In this document: positions 1 through 7,607 of the stretch, in pieces
Position numbering within the stretch: the first letter of the stretch is position 1
Layout of the letters: each line of letters starts with the position of its first letter
DNA from: UBA947 sp031550975
GTDB lineage: Bacteria; Cyanobacteriota; Vampirovibrionia; Gastranaerophilales; Gastranaerophilaceae
Reading direction: 5' to 3'
DNA: 64,000 nucleotides
Assembly (NCBI GenBank): GCA_031550975.1
Contig: JAVBOC010000001.1
Location: 91,915-155,914 of the forward strand
Translations under genes and position numbers: made by a program
Notes under the pieces: generated by a model
The model's database searches: none
What the model was told of the DNA's origin: nothing
Seen by the model: only the letters and a program-made list of their open reading frames with translations

Positions 1-150
1 TTTAAATACCTTGTTTGCTGTGTCCCAGCGTTCTTGCTGCCAATTTTTCATTAGTGCGGGGATAGTTAGCGCTGCAACAATACCAATGACTCCGAGTACA
101 ATTAGCACTTCAGCTAAAGTGAAGCCTTCCTTTGTAAGATATTTTTTCAT
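1..150 (-). CDS. type IV prepilin-like protein, N-terminal part, cut by the window edge
   Basis: The minus strand opens at 150 with a short basic leader followed by GFTLAEVLIVLGVIG, the prepilin peptidase site (cleavage after Gly, Phe+1, Glu+5) and hydrophobic helix of type IV pilins and type II secretion pseudopilins, then AALTIPALM. AAGGAG lies 6-7 bases before the ATG, which fixes the start. Only 50 codons are visible; the rest is beyond the left edge. The gene follows the 415-residue protein gene with a 65-base gap and the same direction, so it may share that transcript. Two other prepilins and pilT in the window support a working pilus or secretion machine. The exact subunit class cannot be told from the N-terminus. 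Confidence 0.9.
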   Translation of the reverse strand, partial: MKKYLTKEGFTLAEVLIVLGVIGIVAALTIPALMKNWQQERWDTANKVFK

Positions 151-215
151 CCCAATTCTCCTTTTATGCATATTCATGTATTATACCCAGTTTTGCAAAA
201 AATGTAAACGGGATG

Positions 216-1463
216 TTATGCTTGGTTCGAGATACGCTTGCGGTCGCCTTCGATTCCGGGTTCAAGTTTTGTGCCAAGGAATTTTTCGCGGAATGCAAAC
301 TGGGCTTTTGGCAACCCGTATGCGAGTAAGATACTGCTCACAACAACGTTAGTTAAGACGTTAAAATATTTTAAACCTTTAGCTTTTTTTAGAGCTTGTG
401 CGACATCTTTGCCGGAAGTGCTGTCGGCAAAGATTGCTATCGCGTCACGGAATTTGCCGAGGTCTTTAACGTCCACCCAGGCGCGCGGGTCGCGGACTTC
501 TCTTTCAATCCCTTTTATCATTTTCACTTTGTTGAATTTTTTAGCGTAAGTTACAAACAGACTGTCAGGGTTGTTGTCAATAAATTTAAATAAGTCTTCT
601 GCTGAAGCTGATTTTGGCAATTCTAGTTTACCGTTTTTAATCTGCTCGCGGAAGGCGCCATCAGCAAGGATTATCGGGTCGATATTTGTGCCGGTAATCC
701 CGTCAAGTCCTTTTGCAATCCATTTTGGGGCAACGAAGTTTAAGAACAACATTCCCGCCATCTTGAATTCTGTGTCCCAAAAAGCATCGCGGTTACGTGC
801 GGTTGCGCCGCGGCCCACAGCATAACCCCCGTCAACAAAAATCATTTTTGTTTGCGGGGAGCAGTTTGCAATCGCTGCAACGATGTTGCTTGAACCGAAC
901 GAAGGCTTAGTCTTGTCTGCTTTTTTTGCATTTTCTATTTGTGCTGTCTTGCGTCTTGCTTCCTCAAGTTTTTTAGCGGTTGACGCAAAGATTAGTTTTG
1001 GGATAACCCAGCCCATTAAGACAATCGGGATAAGTGTCGCGGCGGTGAATTTGCCGGCGATATATTTTTGGAAAAGCCCGCTTTTTGCTTTTACTTTGCT
1101 CAGATCGTCAAGAATTTCTGGTGCGACTTTGCCCTTAAACTCTTTAAAGTTTCGCTCAATACCTTGATACCCGTCGTCTTTAAACAGTTTCATATTAACA
1201 TCGGAATTGAATCCGCGGCGAGCGATTATTTTTTTTGCAATCTTGTCTACGAGTGGAATACCGCCGAGCCACACTGCTGAAACCGCGTATTCATCAATCA
1301 GACGCTCGCGCGCTGCAAGATATGCGATATTTTTATCCTGTTTTTCGTTCTGGTTGTATGTTAGAACAACCTTTGTCGGGATTTCTATTCCACAGTCCCT
1401 GACTAGTAACGGGTAAATGCTATTGTTGTTTCCTATTGCTGATATTATTTTTGCTATTGTCAT
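216..1463 (-). CDS. uncharacterised 415-residue membrane-associated protein
   Basis: I do not recognise a named family. The protein has several hydrophobic stretches (around residues 60-75, 140-162, 235-255 and 370-395) separated by charged regions and a central segment SNIVAAIANCSPQTKMIF followed by VDGGYAVGRGATARNRD. No signal peptide is evident. GGAGAAT lies 7 bases before the ATG, a good ribosome binding site. Its 5' region is remarkable: a promoter, a hexa-histidine leader peptide, an antiterminator and a terminator hairpin lie between 1702 and 1497, so its expression should rise when charged tRNA-His is scarce. No histidine gene is visible here, so either this protein has a role tied to histidine supply or the attenuator is an orphan of a moved operon. 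Confidence 0.8.
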   Translation of the reverse strand: MTIAKIISAIGNNNSIYPLLVRDCGIEIPTKVVLTYNQNEKQDKNIAYLAARERLIDEYAVSAVWLGGIPLVDKIAKKIIARRGFNSDVNMKLFKDDGYQGIERNFKEFKGKVAPEILDDLSKVKAKSGLFQKYIAGKFTAATLIPIVLMGWVIPKLIFASTAKKLEEARRKTAQIENAKKADKTKPSFGSSNIVAAIANCSPQTKMIFVDGGYAVGRGATARNRDAFWDTEFKMAGMLFLNFVAPKWIAKGLDGITGTNIDPIILADGAFREQIKNGKLELPKSASAEDLFKFIDNNPDSLFVTYAKKFNKVKMIKGIEREVRDPRAWVDVKDLGKFRDAIAIFADSTSGKDVAQALKKAKGLKYFNVLTNVVVSSILLAYGLPKAQFAFREKFLGTKLEPGIEGDRKRISNQA

Positions 1464-1496
1464 TTTTTTAATTCTCCAATTCTTTTTTTTCTAACT

Positions 1497-1528
1497 AAAA
1501 CAGCCCCTGATCTCTCTCAGAAAGGCTG
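1497..1528 (-). terminator. attenuator terminator hairpin of the His leader
   Basis: On the minus strand CAGCC..CTGA pairs with TCAG.GGCTG (about 10 bp with a small bulge), closing a GAGAGA loop, and is followed by TTTTAG. The 5' arm (1514-1527) is also complementary over 14 contiguous positions, two of them G-U, to 1593-1606 inside the leader peptide gene, giving a competing antiterminator. Confidence 0.85.
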
Positions 1529-1582
1529 CCTCGTTATATTTTAAAGAATTGAATTAAATGTTTTTCCTCTCACACATGCAAA

Positions 1583-1654
1583 TCAACCCCATAGCCTTCC
1601 TGAAAGTCTATGATGGTGATGATGATGTAATTGTGAAACATTTAAATTGAACAT
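1583..1654 (-). CDS. histidine attenuator leader peptide, 23 residues
   Basis: A short reading frame on the minus strand encodes MFNLNVSQL, six consecutive histidines (codons 1610-1627: five CAT and one CAC), then RLSGRLWG and TGA. AAAAAGGAAATAGAA precedes the ATG, giving a Shine-Dalgarno sequence at normal spacing. The codons just after the histidine run form the 5' arm of an antiterminator that pairs with the terminator's first arm. Ribosomes that stall on the early His codons would leave this arm free and allow read-through; ribosomes that reach the stop would cover it and allow termination. This is the logic known for enterobacterial hisL. The downstream gene is the uncharacterised 415-residue protein, not a recognisable histidine gene. 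Confidence 0.85.
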   Translation of the reverse strand: MFNLNVSQLHHHHHHRLSGRLWG

Positions 1655-1673
1655 TTCTATTTCCTTTTTAGTT

Positions 1674-1702
1674 ATCCTAACAACAAAACTGTTGCTTGTC
1701 AA
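1674..1702 (-). promoter_or_regulatory. promoter of the His leader transcript
   Basis: On the minus strand TTGACA (1697-1702) is followed after exactly 17 bases by TAGGAT (1674-1679). The transcript would start near 1667 and enter the leader peptide within about 13 bases. The same two hexamers with the same spacing precede rpsJ at 51060-51088. Confidence 0.75.
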
Positions 1703-1778
1703 TTGTATCAAAAACGGTAAACTTTATTTTTTGCGCCTTATCCCTTGATAATGTAACAAAAATTCATACACTAAGCAC

Positions 1779-3071
1779 TTAATGCTTTTTTGCCAAAGTG
1801 GCAGCAGGTATCTTGTTGTCGAGCTTAAAGCCAAATATATTTTCATCTTTCGGGTTGCTCTGTGCAATCATCGAGCCGCCGTGTTTTTCTATTATTTGGC
1901 GTGAAAGATAAAGTCCCAATCCGATTCCGACCTTGTTATATTTAGATTTATGAGTAACATATTTGCTAAACAAATCTTTCATAACAGCCGGCGGAATATA
2001 TGTGCTGGTGTTTTTGATTAAATATTCAGTCATTCCATTCGAATTTTGTATTATTTCAATTAATACATTGGAATTCTCTTTTGCATAAGCAATGCTGTTT
2101 GATAACAGGTTCATAATTACTCTTTTTATTTGCATTTTGTCAGCGCGAATAATTCCGCTGCCCAAGTGCGGTTTGATAATAACAACAATATGCTTATCTC
2201 GGGCAAAATAATCGACCTCTTTACAAACTTCTGTTGTAAGTTCAACAATATCAAACTCAGTATGGTCCAATTCTATCCCGTTATCTTCATATCTGTATGT
2301 TGAGAGAATTGTAGAAATCATATCAAGCATGTAGTTACAAGAATCAAGAGTTAGTTGAGAGATCTCTTTTTGTTCAGGAGTAAGTTCTCCCAAACTCCCA
2401 TTTAATAAAAGTTCAAGCGAGCGGATTTGAGCCAAGGTAGGAACCTTTAAATCATGCGTCAGCGTTGCTATATAAGTCTCTTTTTGCTTTGCAATATCCA
2501 TTTCAGCTTCAATATCATCCATAGTGGTAACCATACCAAATAATTCACCGTTTTCATTAAGAATAGGCGATCTGTTTATTCTATACCAGGTCGGCGGATT
2601 ATCAAGAATTGCCAATTTGCGTACATAATTTACCGAAGACAGAGTGTCTAAAACTCTCCTTTCTTCTTCTATAGATTCTTCGGTGTGATATTTTATTAAA
2701 TGTGCCATAGCTTCTCTGGGAGCTTCTTCTTCCGGACATTTGAAGGTTTCAGCAAACTTTCTGTTACCGCGTATGTAGCGGCCTTCAGAATCTTGCAAAA
2801 AAGTCATAATTGGAAGATTGTTCAATATAGCCGTAATCTTGCTTTTTTTCTTGATAATATCTTTTCGTAGTTTTGCATCTTCAGCGTTCTGCCTGATAAA
2901 TTTTCTCAACAGTACAAAGTTTTCAATATTAGTTGCTACCAACAATGTAGACAAAACTATCATAGTAGCCATTGCTTCCGTTACAGGAGTGTTGCGTACT
3001 ATGAAAATCATTATCAGAACAAGCAGAATATAATATGTAATTTTTATTTTTGTTTTATTTGTTTTATACAT
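1779..3071 (-). CDS. membrane sensor histidine kinase with PAS domain
   Basis: Two N-terminal membrane segments are followed by a basic coiled region, a PAS domain (ILNNLPIMTFLQDSEGRYI onward), a HisKA domain with H-box THDLKVPTLAQ, and a HATPase domain with an N-box (MNLLSNSIAYA) and G2 box (GIGLGLYLSRQIIEKHGG). It should sense a signal through the PAS domain and phosphorylate an unseen response regulator. The usual DxGxG G1 box is replaced by KNTSTYIPP, so adenine binding by the conserved Asp is missing and activity may be altered. The frame extends upstream to a TTG at 3122, but ATG 3071 is preferred because a TATAAT lies in the extra segment. No regulator gene is adjacent. Confidence 0.85.
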   Translation of the reverse strand: MYKTNKTKIKITYYILLVLIMIFIVRNTPVTEAMATMIVLSTLLVATNIENFVLLRKFIRQNAEDAKLRKDIIKKKSKITAILNNLPIMTFLQDSEGRYIRGNRKFAETFKCPEEEAPREAMAHLIKYHTEESIEEERRVLDTLSSVNYVRKLAILDNPPTWYRINRSPILNENGELFGMVTTMDDIEAEMDIAKQKETYIATLTHDLKVPTLAQIRSLELLLNGSLGELTPEQKEISQLTLDSCNYMLDMISTILSTYRYEDNGIELDHTEFDIVELTTEVCKEVDYFARDKHIVVIIKPHLGSGIIRADKMQIKRVIMNLLSNSIAYAKENSNVLIEIIQNSNGMTEYLIKNTSTYIPPAVMKDLFSKYVTHKSKYNKVGIGLGLYLSRQIIEKHGGSMIAQSNPKDENIFGFKLDNKIPAATLAKKH

Positions 3072-3128
3072 GCGCCATTTAATTCCGAGTTGATATTTAA
3101 TTATATCCCCGTTTTGCTCCAAGTGTAT

Positions 3129-3165
3129 ATAACCCGATTGGCTAATATTTAATCAATCGGGTTAT
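3129..3165. repeat. perfect 12-bp inverted repeat between kinase and PPIase genes
   Basis: ATAACCCGATTG (3129-3140) and CAATCGGGTTAT (3154-3165) are perfect complements around a 13-base spacer. It lies between the end of the PPIase gene and the start of the histidine kinase gene. There is no T-run on either side, so an operator or an RNA hairpin is as likely as a terminator. Confidence 0.6.
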
Positions 3166-3205
3166 GACGTGCCCATAACCACAAGGTCTTTGCTTGTTTA
3201 CGTTG

Positions 3206-3550
3206 TTACTTTTTGCTATCAACAATAATTAAATGGTAGCCAAAATCGGTTTTAATAGGTTCGGAAACCACTCCGATTGGCAGGCTGAAAGCTGCGGCTT
3301 CAAAAGGCTTAACCATTTGTCCGCGACCGAAACAGCCAAGGCTTCCGCCCTGTTGCCCGGACGGGCATTGAGAATAGTTTTTCGCGTAATATCCGAAACT
3401 TCCGCCATCGTCAATGGCTTTTTTAATCTGGATTGCTTGCGCCTGATCTTTGACTAAAATGTGCCGTGCACAAACATAACTCGCTTCAGCAAAAGCCGCT
3501 GCGCTAATCATAAAAATTGACATAAAAACTAAAAATAATTTTTTAAACAT
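3206..3550 (-). CDS. secreted parvulin-type peptidyl-prolyl isomerase
   Basis: The 114-residue product begins with a signal peptide (KKLFLVFMSIFMISAAAFAEA) and is then a single rotamase domain: ARHILVKDQAQA at the start, GGSLGCFGRGQMVKPFE and AAFSLPIGVVSEPIKTDFG, then YHLIIVD, the order seen in PpiC/PrsA proteins. It would help fold exported proteins in the periplasm by cis-trans isomerisation at proline. It lacks the long chaperone arms of SurA or PrsA, so it is a minimal domain. GAGGAGATAGATAAC before the ATG supports the start. It is on the same strand as the kinase downstream and the toroid protein upstream (44-base gap), which may share its transcript. Confidence 0.9.
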   Translation of the reverse strand: MFKKLFLVFMSIFMISAAAFAEASYVCARHILVKDQAQAIQIKKAIDDGGSFGYYAKNYSQCPSGQQGGSLGCFGRGQMVKPFEAAAFSLPIGVVSEPIKTDFGYHLIIVDSKK

Positions 3551-3594
3551 GTTATCTATCTCCTCTGCCTTCTTTGTATTATATATTGTTTACC

Positions 3595-4809
3595 CTATTT
3601 AAACAACTGCTTATAGGTAATCCAACCGGACATAACGTGTTGAACGTTATCAATTTGGACTCGTGCAGCTTCAGGCTTTGCGGTCTTGCTCTGCCAGTCA
3701 ATTCCTGTCGGGATTCCGCCTTTGAGTTTACCTGTTTTAATTTGATGGCGGCTCTCAAACTCGGAACTTAAATAAATAGCCTGCATAACTTTTGCTTTTA
3801 ATTCCTCGTCTTCTGTTACGTTAAAAATCGCGACCATACCTTCAATAATCGTGCCGATGCTGCTTGGACGAAGGTTATTTTTGTATCCTCCGACATCGGG
3901 TGAACGTCTGTCTTTTATCAGGCGCGGCAGTATTGAATTTGCCGTTTGCGCCGCGTAACTTTGCAGCAAAGTCTTTTCTTTTTTGCTAAGTCCGTTGTTT
4001 GGAGTTTCAAACAACTTTTGGATTGCAAGCATTGCCCGGTAGTCAAACGGAATTTTTGTCCCACTATCTTTTGCGCCATTAGCAAGATAAAGCAGACTTT
4101 TTTTTGCTGAATTTAGCCAAGTTTTTTGCGGGTCGACTTCATATAGATATAAAAGTCCGAGCGCGCATTCGCCGGGATAATGTATTGAGTTAGGACTCTC
4201 ATTAACTTTTTTCTTTGTTAAATCATATTTAACATATAGGCTGCCATCGGGTTTTTGCATGTAAATTACAAAATTAGCAAGCCCGCGTAATTGTTCAATA
4301 TCGACTTTACCCTCCGGATAAAGATTTGATAAGGCTACAAGTGCAAGCCCTGTTGCGCCGACTTTTGCCTGAACTGTTTTTAGCCCTTCTTCTTCGGGGA
4401 TGGAGACAACAGCATAGATTGTAGTCGGTTTTTTGCCCGTTGTTTCGAGTTTAGGGATTCTTTTTATATAATTATCAATTAAATACTGTGAAGCTTTTAG
4501 TCTTTTTTCTTTTAGTCTGTCATTTTTTAAATATTTTTCGCACAAGTACATTGAGTAAAGCATTCCGGCATGACGCGAAACATTATATTCCTTTTTGTCA
4601 TATTGCGCGGGTTTTAAATATTTTACATAAACAAAACGACCACTTGGCTCGACGGCACCGTCAACATAGTCCATCGCAAGCCCTATTGCACTGTCAATAT
4701 CAATAGTGGCAGCGTGTGCTGCATTGTGACTGCCAAAAATCAGATGCCAGACAAGAGCGCCCGAAAACAATGCGAAAGCTGTTATTGCAATAATAATATT
4801 TTTGAGCAT
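3595..4809 (-). CDS. exported all-helical (alpha/alpha toroid) protein
   Basis: A hydrophobic N-terminus ending in AAHAATID acts as signal peptide or membrane anchor. The body is a series of paired helices with repeated features such as ASQYLIDNYIKRIPKL, GLALVALSNLYPEG, YPGECALGLLYLYEVDP and PFDYRAMLAIQKLFE, the pattern of six-hairpin toroid proteins that include glycan-processing enzymes and epimerases. I cannot name a substrate. No SD sequence precedes the ATG; instead TATAAT (4816-4821) lies 6 bases upstream with TTGGCT 17 bases further, so the mRNA is probably leaderless. It is divergent from the aldolase gene at 4903. Confidence 0.7.
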   Translation of the reverse strand: MLKNIIIAITAFALFSGALVWHLIFGSHNAAHAATIDIDSAIGLAMDYVDGAVEPSGRFVYVKYLKPAQYDKKEYNVSRHAGMLYSMYLCEKYLKNDRLKEKRLKASQYLIDNYIKRIPKLETTGKKPTTIYAVVSIPEEEGLKTVQAKVGATGLALVALSNLYPEGKVDIEQLRGLANFVIYMQKPDGSLYVKYDLTKKKVNESPNSIHYPGECALGLLYLYEVDPQKTWLNSAKKSLLYLANGAKDSGTKIPFDYRAMLAIQKLFETPNNGLSKKEKTLLQSYAAQTANSILPRLIKDRRSPDVGGYKNNLRPSSIGTIIEGMVAIFNVTEDEELKAKVMQAIYLSSEFESRHQIKTGKLKGGIPTGIDWQSKTAKPEAARVQIDNVQHVMSGWITYKQLFK

Positions 4810-4815
4810 GTTATG

Positions 4816-4844
4816 ATTATATCATGGGCGAACGAATGAGCCAA
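4816..4844 (-). promoter_or_regulatory. promoter abutting the toroid gene start (leaderless type)
   Basis: TTGGCT (minus strand, 4839-4844), 17-base spacer, TATAAT (4816-4821), then six bases to the ATG at 4809. The start of transcription would fall on the first base of the start codon. Confidence 0.6.
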
Positions 4845-4902
4845 ATAAAAAAGCTCGCTTTTAGATTTGCGAGTGAGAGAAGTCCAAAAGACCGGAGGTC
4901 TT

Positions 4903-5610
4903 ATGAAAAGTTTACTTATTGATTTGAGGGATAATCATGGCGCTGTTGGGCTAAAAGCCGAATTTGAAACAGAAGGCGCTACGTTGGAGCAGGCTTCAAA
5001 ATTAAAAGAGCTTGCAGATAATACCGGTTTAAACCTTGCCGTAAAAATTGGCGGTGGCGGTGCGGTCAAAGAAATGCGCGAAGCAAAAGAACTTGGCGCA
5101 AGCACAATCGTCGCCCCGATGATTGAATCTGCTTATGCGTTTAGGAAATTTATTGACTCGGCGCAATCAGTTTTTGCAGGCGGAACAGAACTTTTTATAA
5201 ACATTGAAACTTATGCCGGAGCACATGCACTTTATGAAATACTTGCGTTTGAGAGTTCACAATATTTAAGCGGAGTTGTTTTTGGCAGAACTGACATGTG
5301 CGGTTCATTAGGGTTTTATAATCCTGAAGACGTTGAGTGTGAGAGAATTCTTTGGCATGCAAAAGACATTGCAAAAAAATGTAATTGGTACGGAAAGAAA
5401 TTCGTCATTGGCGGCGGAATCTCTCCAAAATCGGTTAATTTCCTAAACCAAATCCCTAACCTTGACGGCTATGAAACTCGCAAAGTTATTTTTAAAGCCT
5501 TACCAACCCCTGAGGCTATACTCAAAGCAATAAAATTTGAGATGATGTGGCTGGAGATGCTTGGTGCCAGCGATGAACGCCTGGAATTGTTAAAGTTAAG
5601 AAGTGACTAA
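4903..5610 (+). CDS. HpcH/HpaI aldolase / citrate lyase family protein
   Basis: The 235-residue product has the TIM-barrel landmarks of this family: STIVAPMIESAYAFRKFI (strand with the substrate-binding region), FINIETYAGAHALYEIL (metal-binding Glu region), GVVFGRTDMCGSLGF (GRxDx motif) and KFVIGGGISPKSVNFL. Members cleave or form C-C bonds of acyl-CoA or 2-oxo acids with a divalent metal. It is shorter than citrate lyase beta subunit and its substrate cannot be assigned. GGAGG at 4894-4898 decides for ATG 4903 over an upstream in-frame start at 4867. The last codons and stop lie within a short tandem repeat (5603-5636), which has probably replaced the original C-terminus. Confidence 0.8.
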   Translation: MKSLLIDLRDNHGAVGLKAEFETEGATLEQASKLKELADNTGLNLAVKIGGGGAVKEMREAKELGASTIVAPMIESAYAFRKFIDSAQSVFAGGTELFINIETYAGAHALYEILAFESSQYLSGVVFGRTDMCGSLGFYNPEDVECERILWHAKDIAKKCNWYGKKFVIGGGISPKSVNFLNQIPNLDGYETRKVIFKALPTPEAILKAIKFEMMWLEMLGASDERLELLKLRSD

Positions 5611-5636
5611 GTCGCTAGGTAGCTAAGTGACTAAGA
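5603..5636. repeat. 8-bp tandem repeat array, TGACTAAG type
   Basis: Units read TGACTAAG, TCGCTAGG, TAGCTAAG, TGACTAAG. The array supplies the last two codons and the stop of the aldolase gene. A relative lies at 37008-37040. Confidence 0.8.
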
Positions 5637-5718
5637 AAACGAAGCATAGATTGCCCAGCCTTCACTCACTCAATCAATGTATTGCACAAAACATGCTAGT
5701 TATGTTAATATGAAAAAC

Positions 5719-7044
5719 ATGGACGAAAAATTTATTATTAAAGGCGGCAGCCCGCTCAAGGGTGAAGTTTCAATTGGCGGAGCAAAGAACTCTGTTCTTA
5801 AACTTATGGCTGCGGCACTTTTGGCTAAAGGCGAAACAAAAATTTATAACGTACCTGATTTGACTGATGTTGAGATTATGTTAAACGTAATCGAACAACT
5901 GGGTACAAAAACTTTTTACGATAAAAAAGAACAATCTTTAACAATTGACGCGACAGAAATCACTGAGATTACGGCAAAATACGAACTCGTAAACAAAATG
6001 AGAGCGTCATTTAATGTCCTCGGTGCGTTAGTCGGAAGATGTAAAGAAGCTATCGTGGCGCTCCCGGGCGGCTGCGCGATTGGCGAAAGACGGGTGGATT
6101 TCCACATTAAAGGCCTCGAAGCACTTGGCGCAAAAATGAAAATCGAAAACGGTTACGTTCATGCTAAAGCTTCAAAACTTGTCGGCGCGCATATTTATCT
6201 TGATATCCCATCGGTTGGCGCAACAGAAAATTTGATGTTAGCATCAGTTATGGCGCAGGGTTCAACACATATCCAAAACGCTGCACAAGAGCCTGAAATC
6301 ATTGATTTGGCAAACTTCTTAAACACAATGGGTGCGGATGTAATCGGTGCCGGGACTTCCGAAATCATTATTAACGGAGTGAAACAAGAAGATTTGCACG
6401 GGATTGAATACACGACAATTCCCGATAGAATTGAGGCGGGAACATTCATGACGGCTGTTGTTGCGACGCGCGGCAAAGCTATTATTAAAAACGTTTTCCC
6501 TGCACATTTGACGTTCTTTAACGATAAATTAATCAAGATGGGCGCACACATTAAACTTATTGAGCCGAATTCGCTCGAAGTAAGCTGCCGCAATCGTTTA
6601 GAATCAATTAACTATGTTACTCAGCCGTATCCCGGCTTCCCGACTGACTTGCAGTCGATGGCGATGGTATTACTTACTACCGCTAACGGGGTGGGAATTA
6701 TTACAGAAAGTCTTTATGAAAACCGCTTTATGCAGGTTCCTGAATTGCGCAGAATGGGCGCTGATATCCACCAGGACAGAAACCACGCGATTATTAAAGG
6801 GGTTAAAAAACTTACACCGGCAACACTTTCAGCAAGTGATTTGCGCGCAGGTGCGTCTTTAGTTGTGGCGGCTCTAATGGCTGACGGGACTTCTACAATC
6901 GAGAATCTACATCATATAGATAGAGGATACGAAAATTTTGAAAATAAGATAAGATTGTTAGGAGGAAAGATAGAGAGAAAAGAAGAACTTTCTACAGAAT
7001 TTTCTACTTCACCGCAGGAGATACACCATGAGTCCTACTTATAA
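5719..7044 (+). CDS. murA: UDP-N-acetylglucosamine 1-carboxyvinyltransferase
   Basis: MurA transfers enolpyruvate from PEP to UDP-GlcNAc, the first committed step of peptidoglycan synthesis in the cytoplasm. The product has FIIKGGSPLKGEVSIGGAKN at the N-terminus, the active-site loop LPGGCAIGERRVDFHIKGLE with the catalytic Cys at residue 119 (the fosfomycin target), and PGFPTDLQS in the second domain, over about 441 residues. The C-terminus runs some 20 residues past the usual end (ELSTEFSTSPQEIHHESYL). The frame is open upstream to 5677, but residues before MDEKF do not belong to the family. ATG 5719 has no SD; a TTGCAC / TAATAT promoter (5682-5711) would start transcription at this ATG. Its 3' end overlaps the next gene by 17 bases. 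Confidence 0.95.
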   Translation: MDEKFIIKGGSPLKGEVSIGGAKNSVLKLMAAALLAKGETKIYNVPDLTDVEIMLNVIEQLGTKTFYDKKEQSLTIDATEITEITAKYELVNKMRASFNVLGALVGRCKEAIVALPGGCAIGERRVDFHIKGLEALGAKMKIENGYVHAKASKLVGAHIYLDIPSVGATENLMLASVMAQGSTHIQNAAQEPEIIDLANFLNTMGADVIGAGTSEIIINGVKQEDLHGIEYTTIPDRIEAGTFMTAVVATRGKAIIKNVFPAHLTFFNDKLIKMGAHIKLIEPNSLEVSCRNRLESINYVTQPYPGFPTDLQSMAMVLLTTANGVGIITESLYENRFMQVPELRRMGADIHQDRNHAIIKGVKKLTPATLSASDLRAGASLVVAALMADGTSTIENLHHIDRGYENFENKIRLLGGKIERKEELSTEFSTSPQEIHHESYL

Positions 7045-7357
7045 ACGCTGGTATGATCACGACCCGCTATTATTGGAAGTCATTAATCTTTTAAAAGATT
7101 ATCAGACTGAGTTGCGTGCTCAAGCTGAAATTTTCCTGCAAAAAATAGAAGAAAAAGTTTCAAAAGAAACTGTGGATAAGTTTTATGCAATGGTTAAGCC
7201 TGCAAACGCTAACAATCGTTGGTATGATAAAGACCCTGTAATCTCCAGAACAGTTGAGATTTTACGCATTGTGCCGCCAGAAGCTCAAAAGCTCTGTGCT
7301 GAGAACTTCATCAAAACCCTAAAAGACATGGGGATTGATTATAAAAAGTCAGAATAA
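7028..7357 (+). CDS. small uncharacterised protein with duplicated RWYDxDP motif
   Basis: The 109-residue product contains the motif twice: KRWYDHDPLLLEVINLL near residue 6 and NRWYDKDPVISRTVEIL near residue 63, each followed by amphipathic helices, so it is an internal duplication of about 55 residues. No enzyme motif is visible. It starts inside the end of murA with GGAG nine bases upstream, implying translational coupling and perhaps a role in envelope growth. Function unknown. Confidence 0.8.
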   Translation: MSPTYKRWYDHDPLLLEVINLLKDYQTELRAQAEIFLQKIEEKVSKETVDKFYAMVKPANANNRWYDKDPVISRTVEILRIVPPEAQKLCAENFIKTLKDMGIDYKKSE

Positions 7358-7363
7358 TAAAAA

Positions 7364-7394
7364 AGTGAGTAGTGAATAGTGAGTGGTGAATAGT
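7364..7394. repeat. 7-bp tandem repeat array, GTGAATA type
   Basis: Degenerate heptamers GTGAGTA, GTGAATA, GTGAGTG, GTGAATA run directly downstream of the small protein gene. Related arrays lie at 14844 and inside bioC. Confidence 0.75.
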
Positions 7395-7497
7395 TCATTT
7401 AATTCGCTAGCGCTCATAAATATTTTATTTTATACGAAGGTATCTGATGGACAATTCACAATTCACTGCCGTCTTTGTGGTAAAATTAATTTAAAGC

Positions 7498-7584
7498 GGA
7501 TTTTGGCAAGGGCGCCGTGTGAGTGCAACGAACCCAGCCCGTCCAAGTGAGCAAAACCACGCTTTTGCGAACTGCCAATAATCC
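7498..7584 (+). ncRNA. structured leader element upstream of ychF (copy A)
   Basis: An 87-base element closed by GGATT.TTGGC / GCCAA.AATCC, containing a GGGC..GCCC stem, a hairpin with GTGAG..CGAAC flanks and a hairpin GCAAAA..TTTTGC with AGTGA..GAACT flanks. It ends 23 bases before the ychF start. A copy precedes rplC (51635-51723); between the two the second base pair of the last hairpin is C-G here and G-C there, a compensatory change that supports RNA structure. It matches no riboswitch class I know. Confidence 0.6.
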
Positions 7585-7607
7585 AAGACAAGAGGAATTA
7601 ATTTATT

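Noticed and set aside
1610..1627. Six His codons might be an affinity tag from a vector
   Set aside because: The run lies in a natural leader peptide with RBS, promoter, antiterminator and terminator around it, on a chromosomal background; no vector sequence is near.
7498..7584. Known riboswitch upstream of ychF (glycine, SAM, cobalamin, ZTP, c-di-GMP, guanidine)
   Set aside because: The conserved cores of these classes as I know them are not present; the element is better described by its second copy before rplC.
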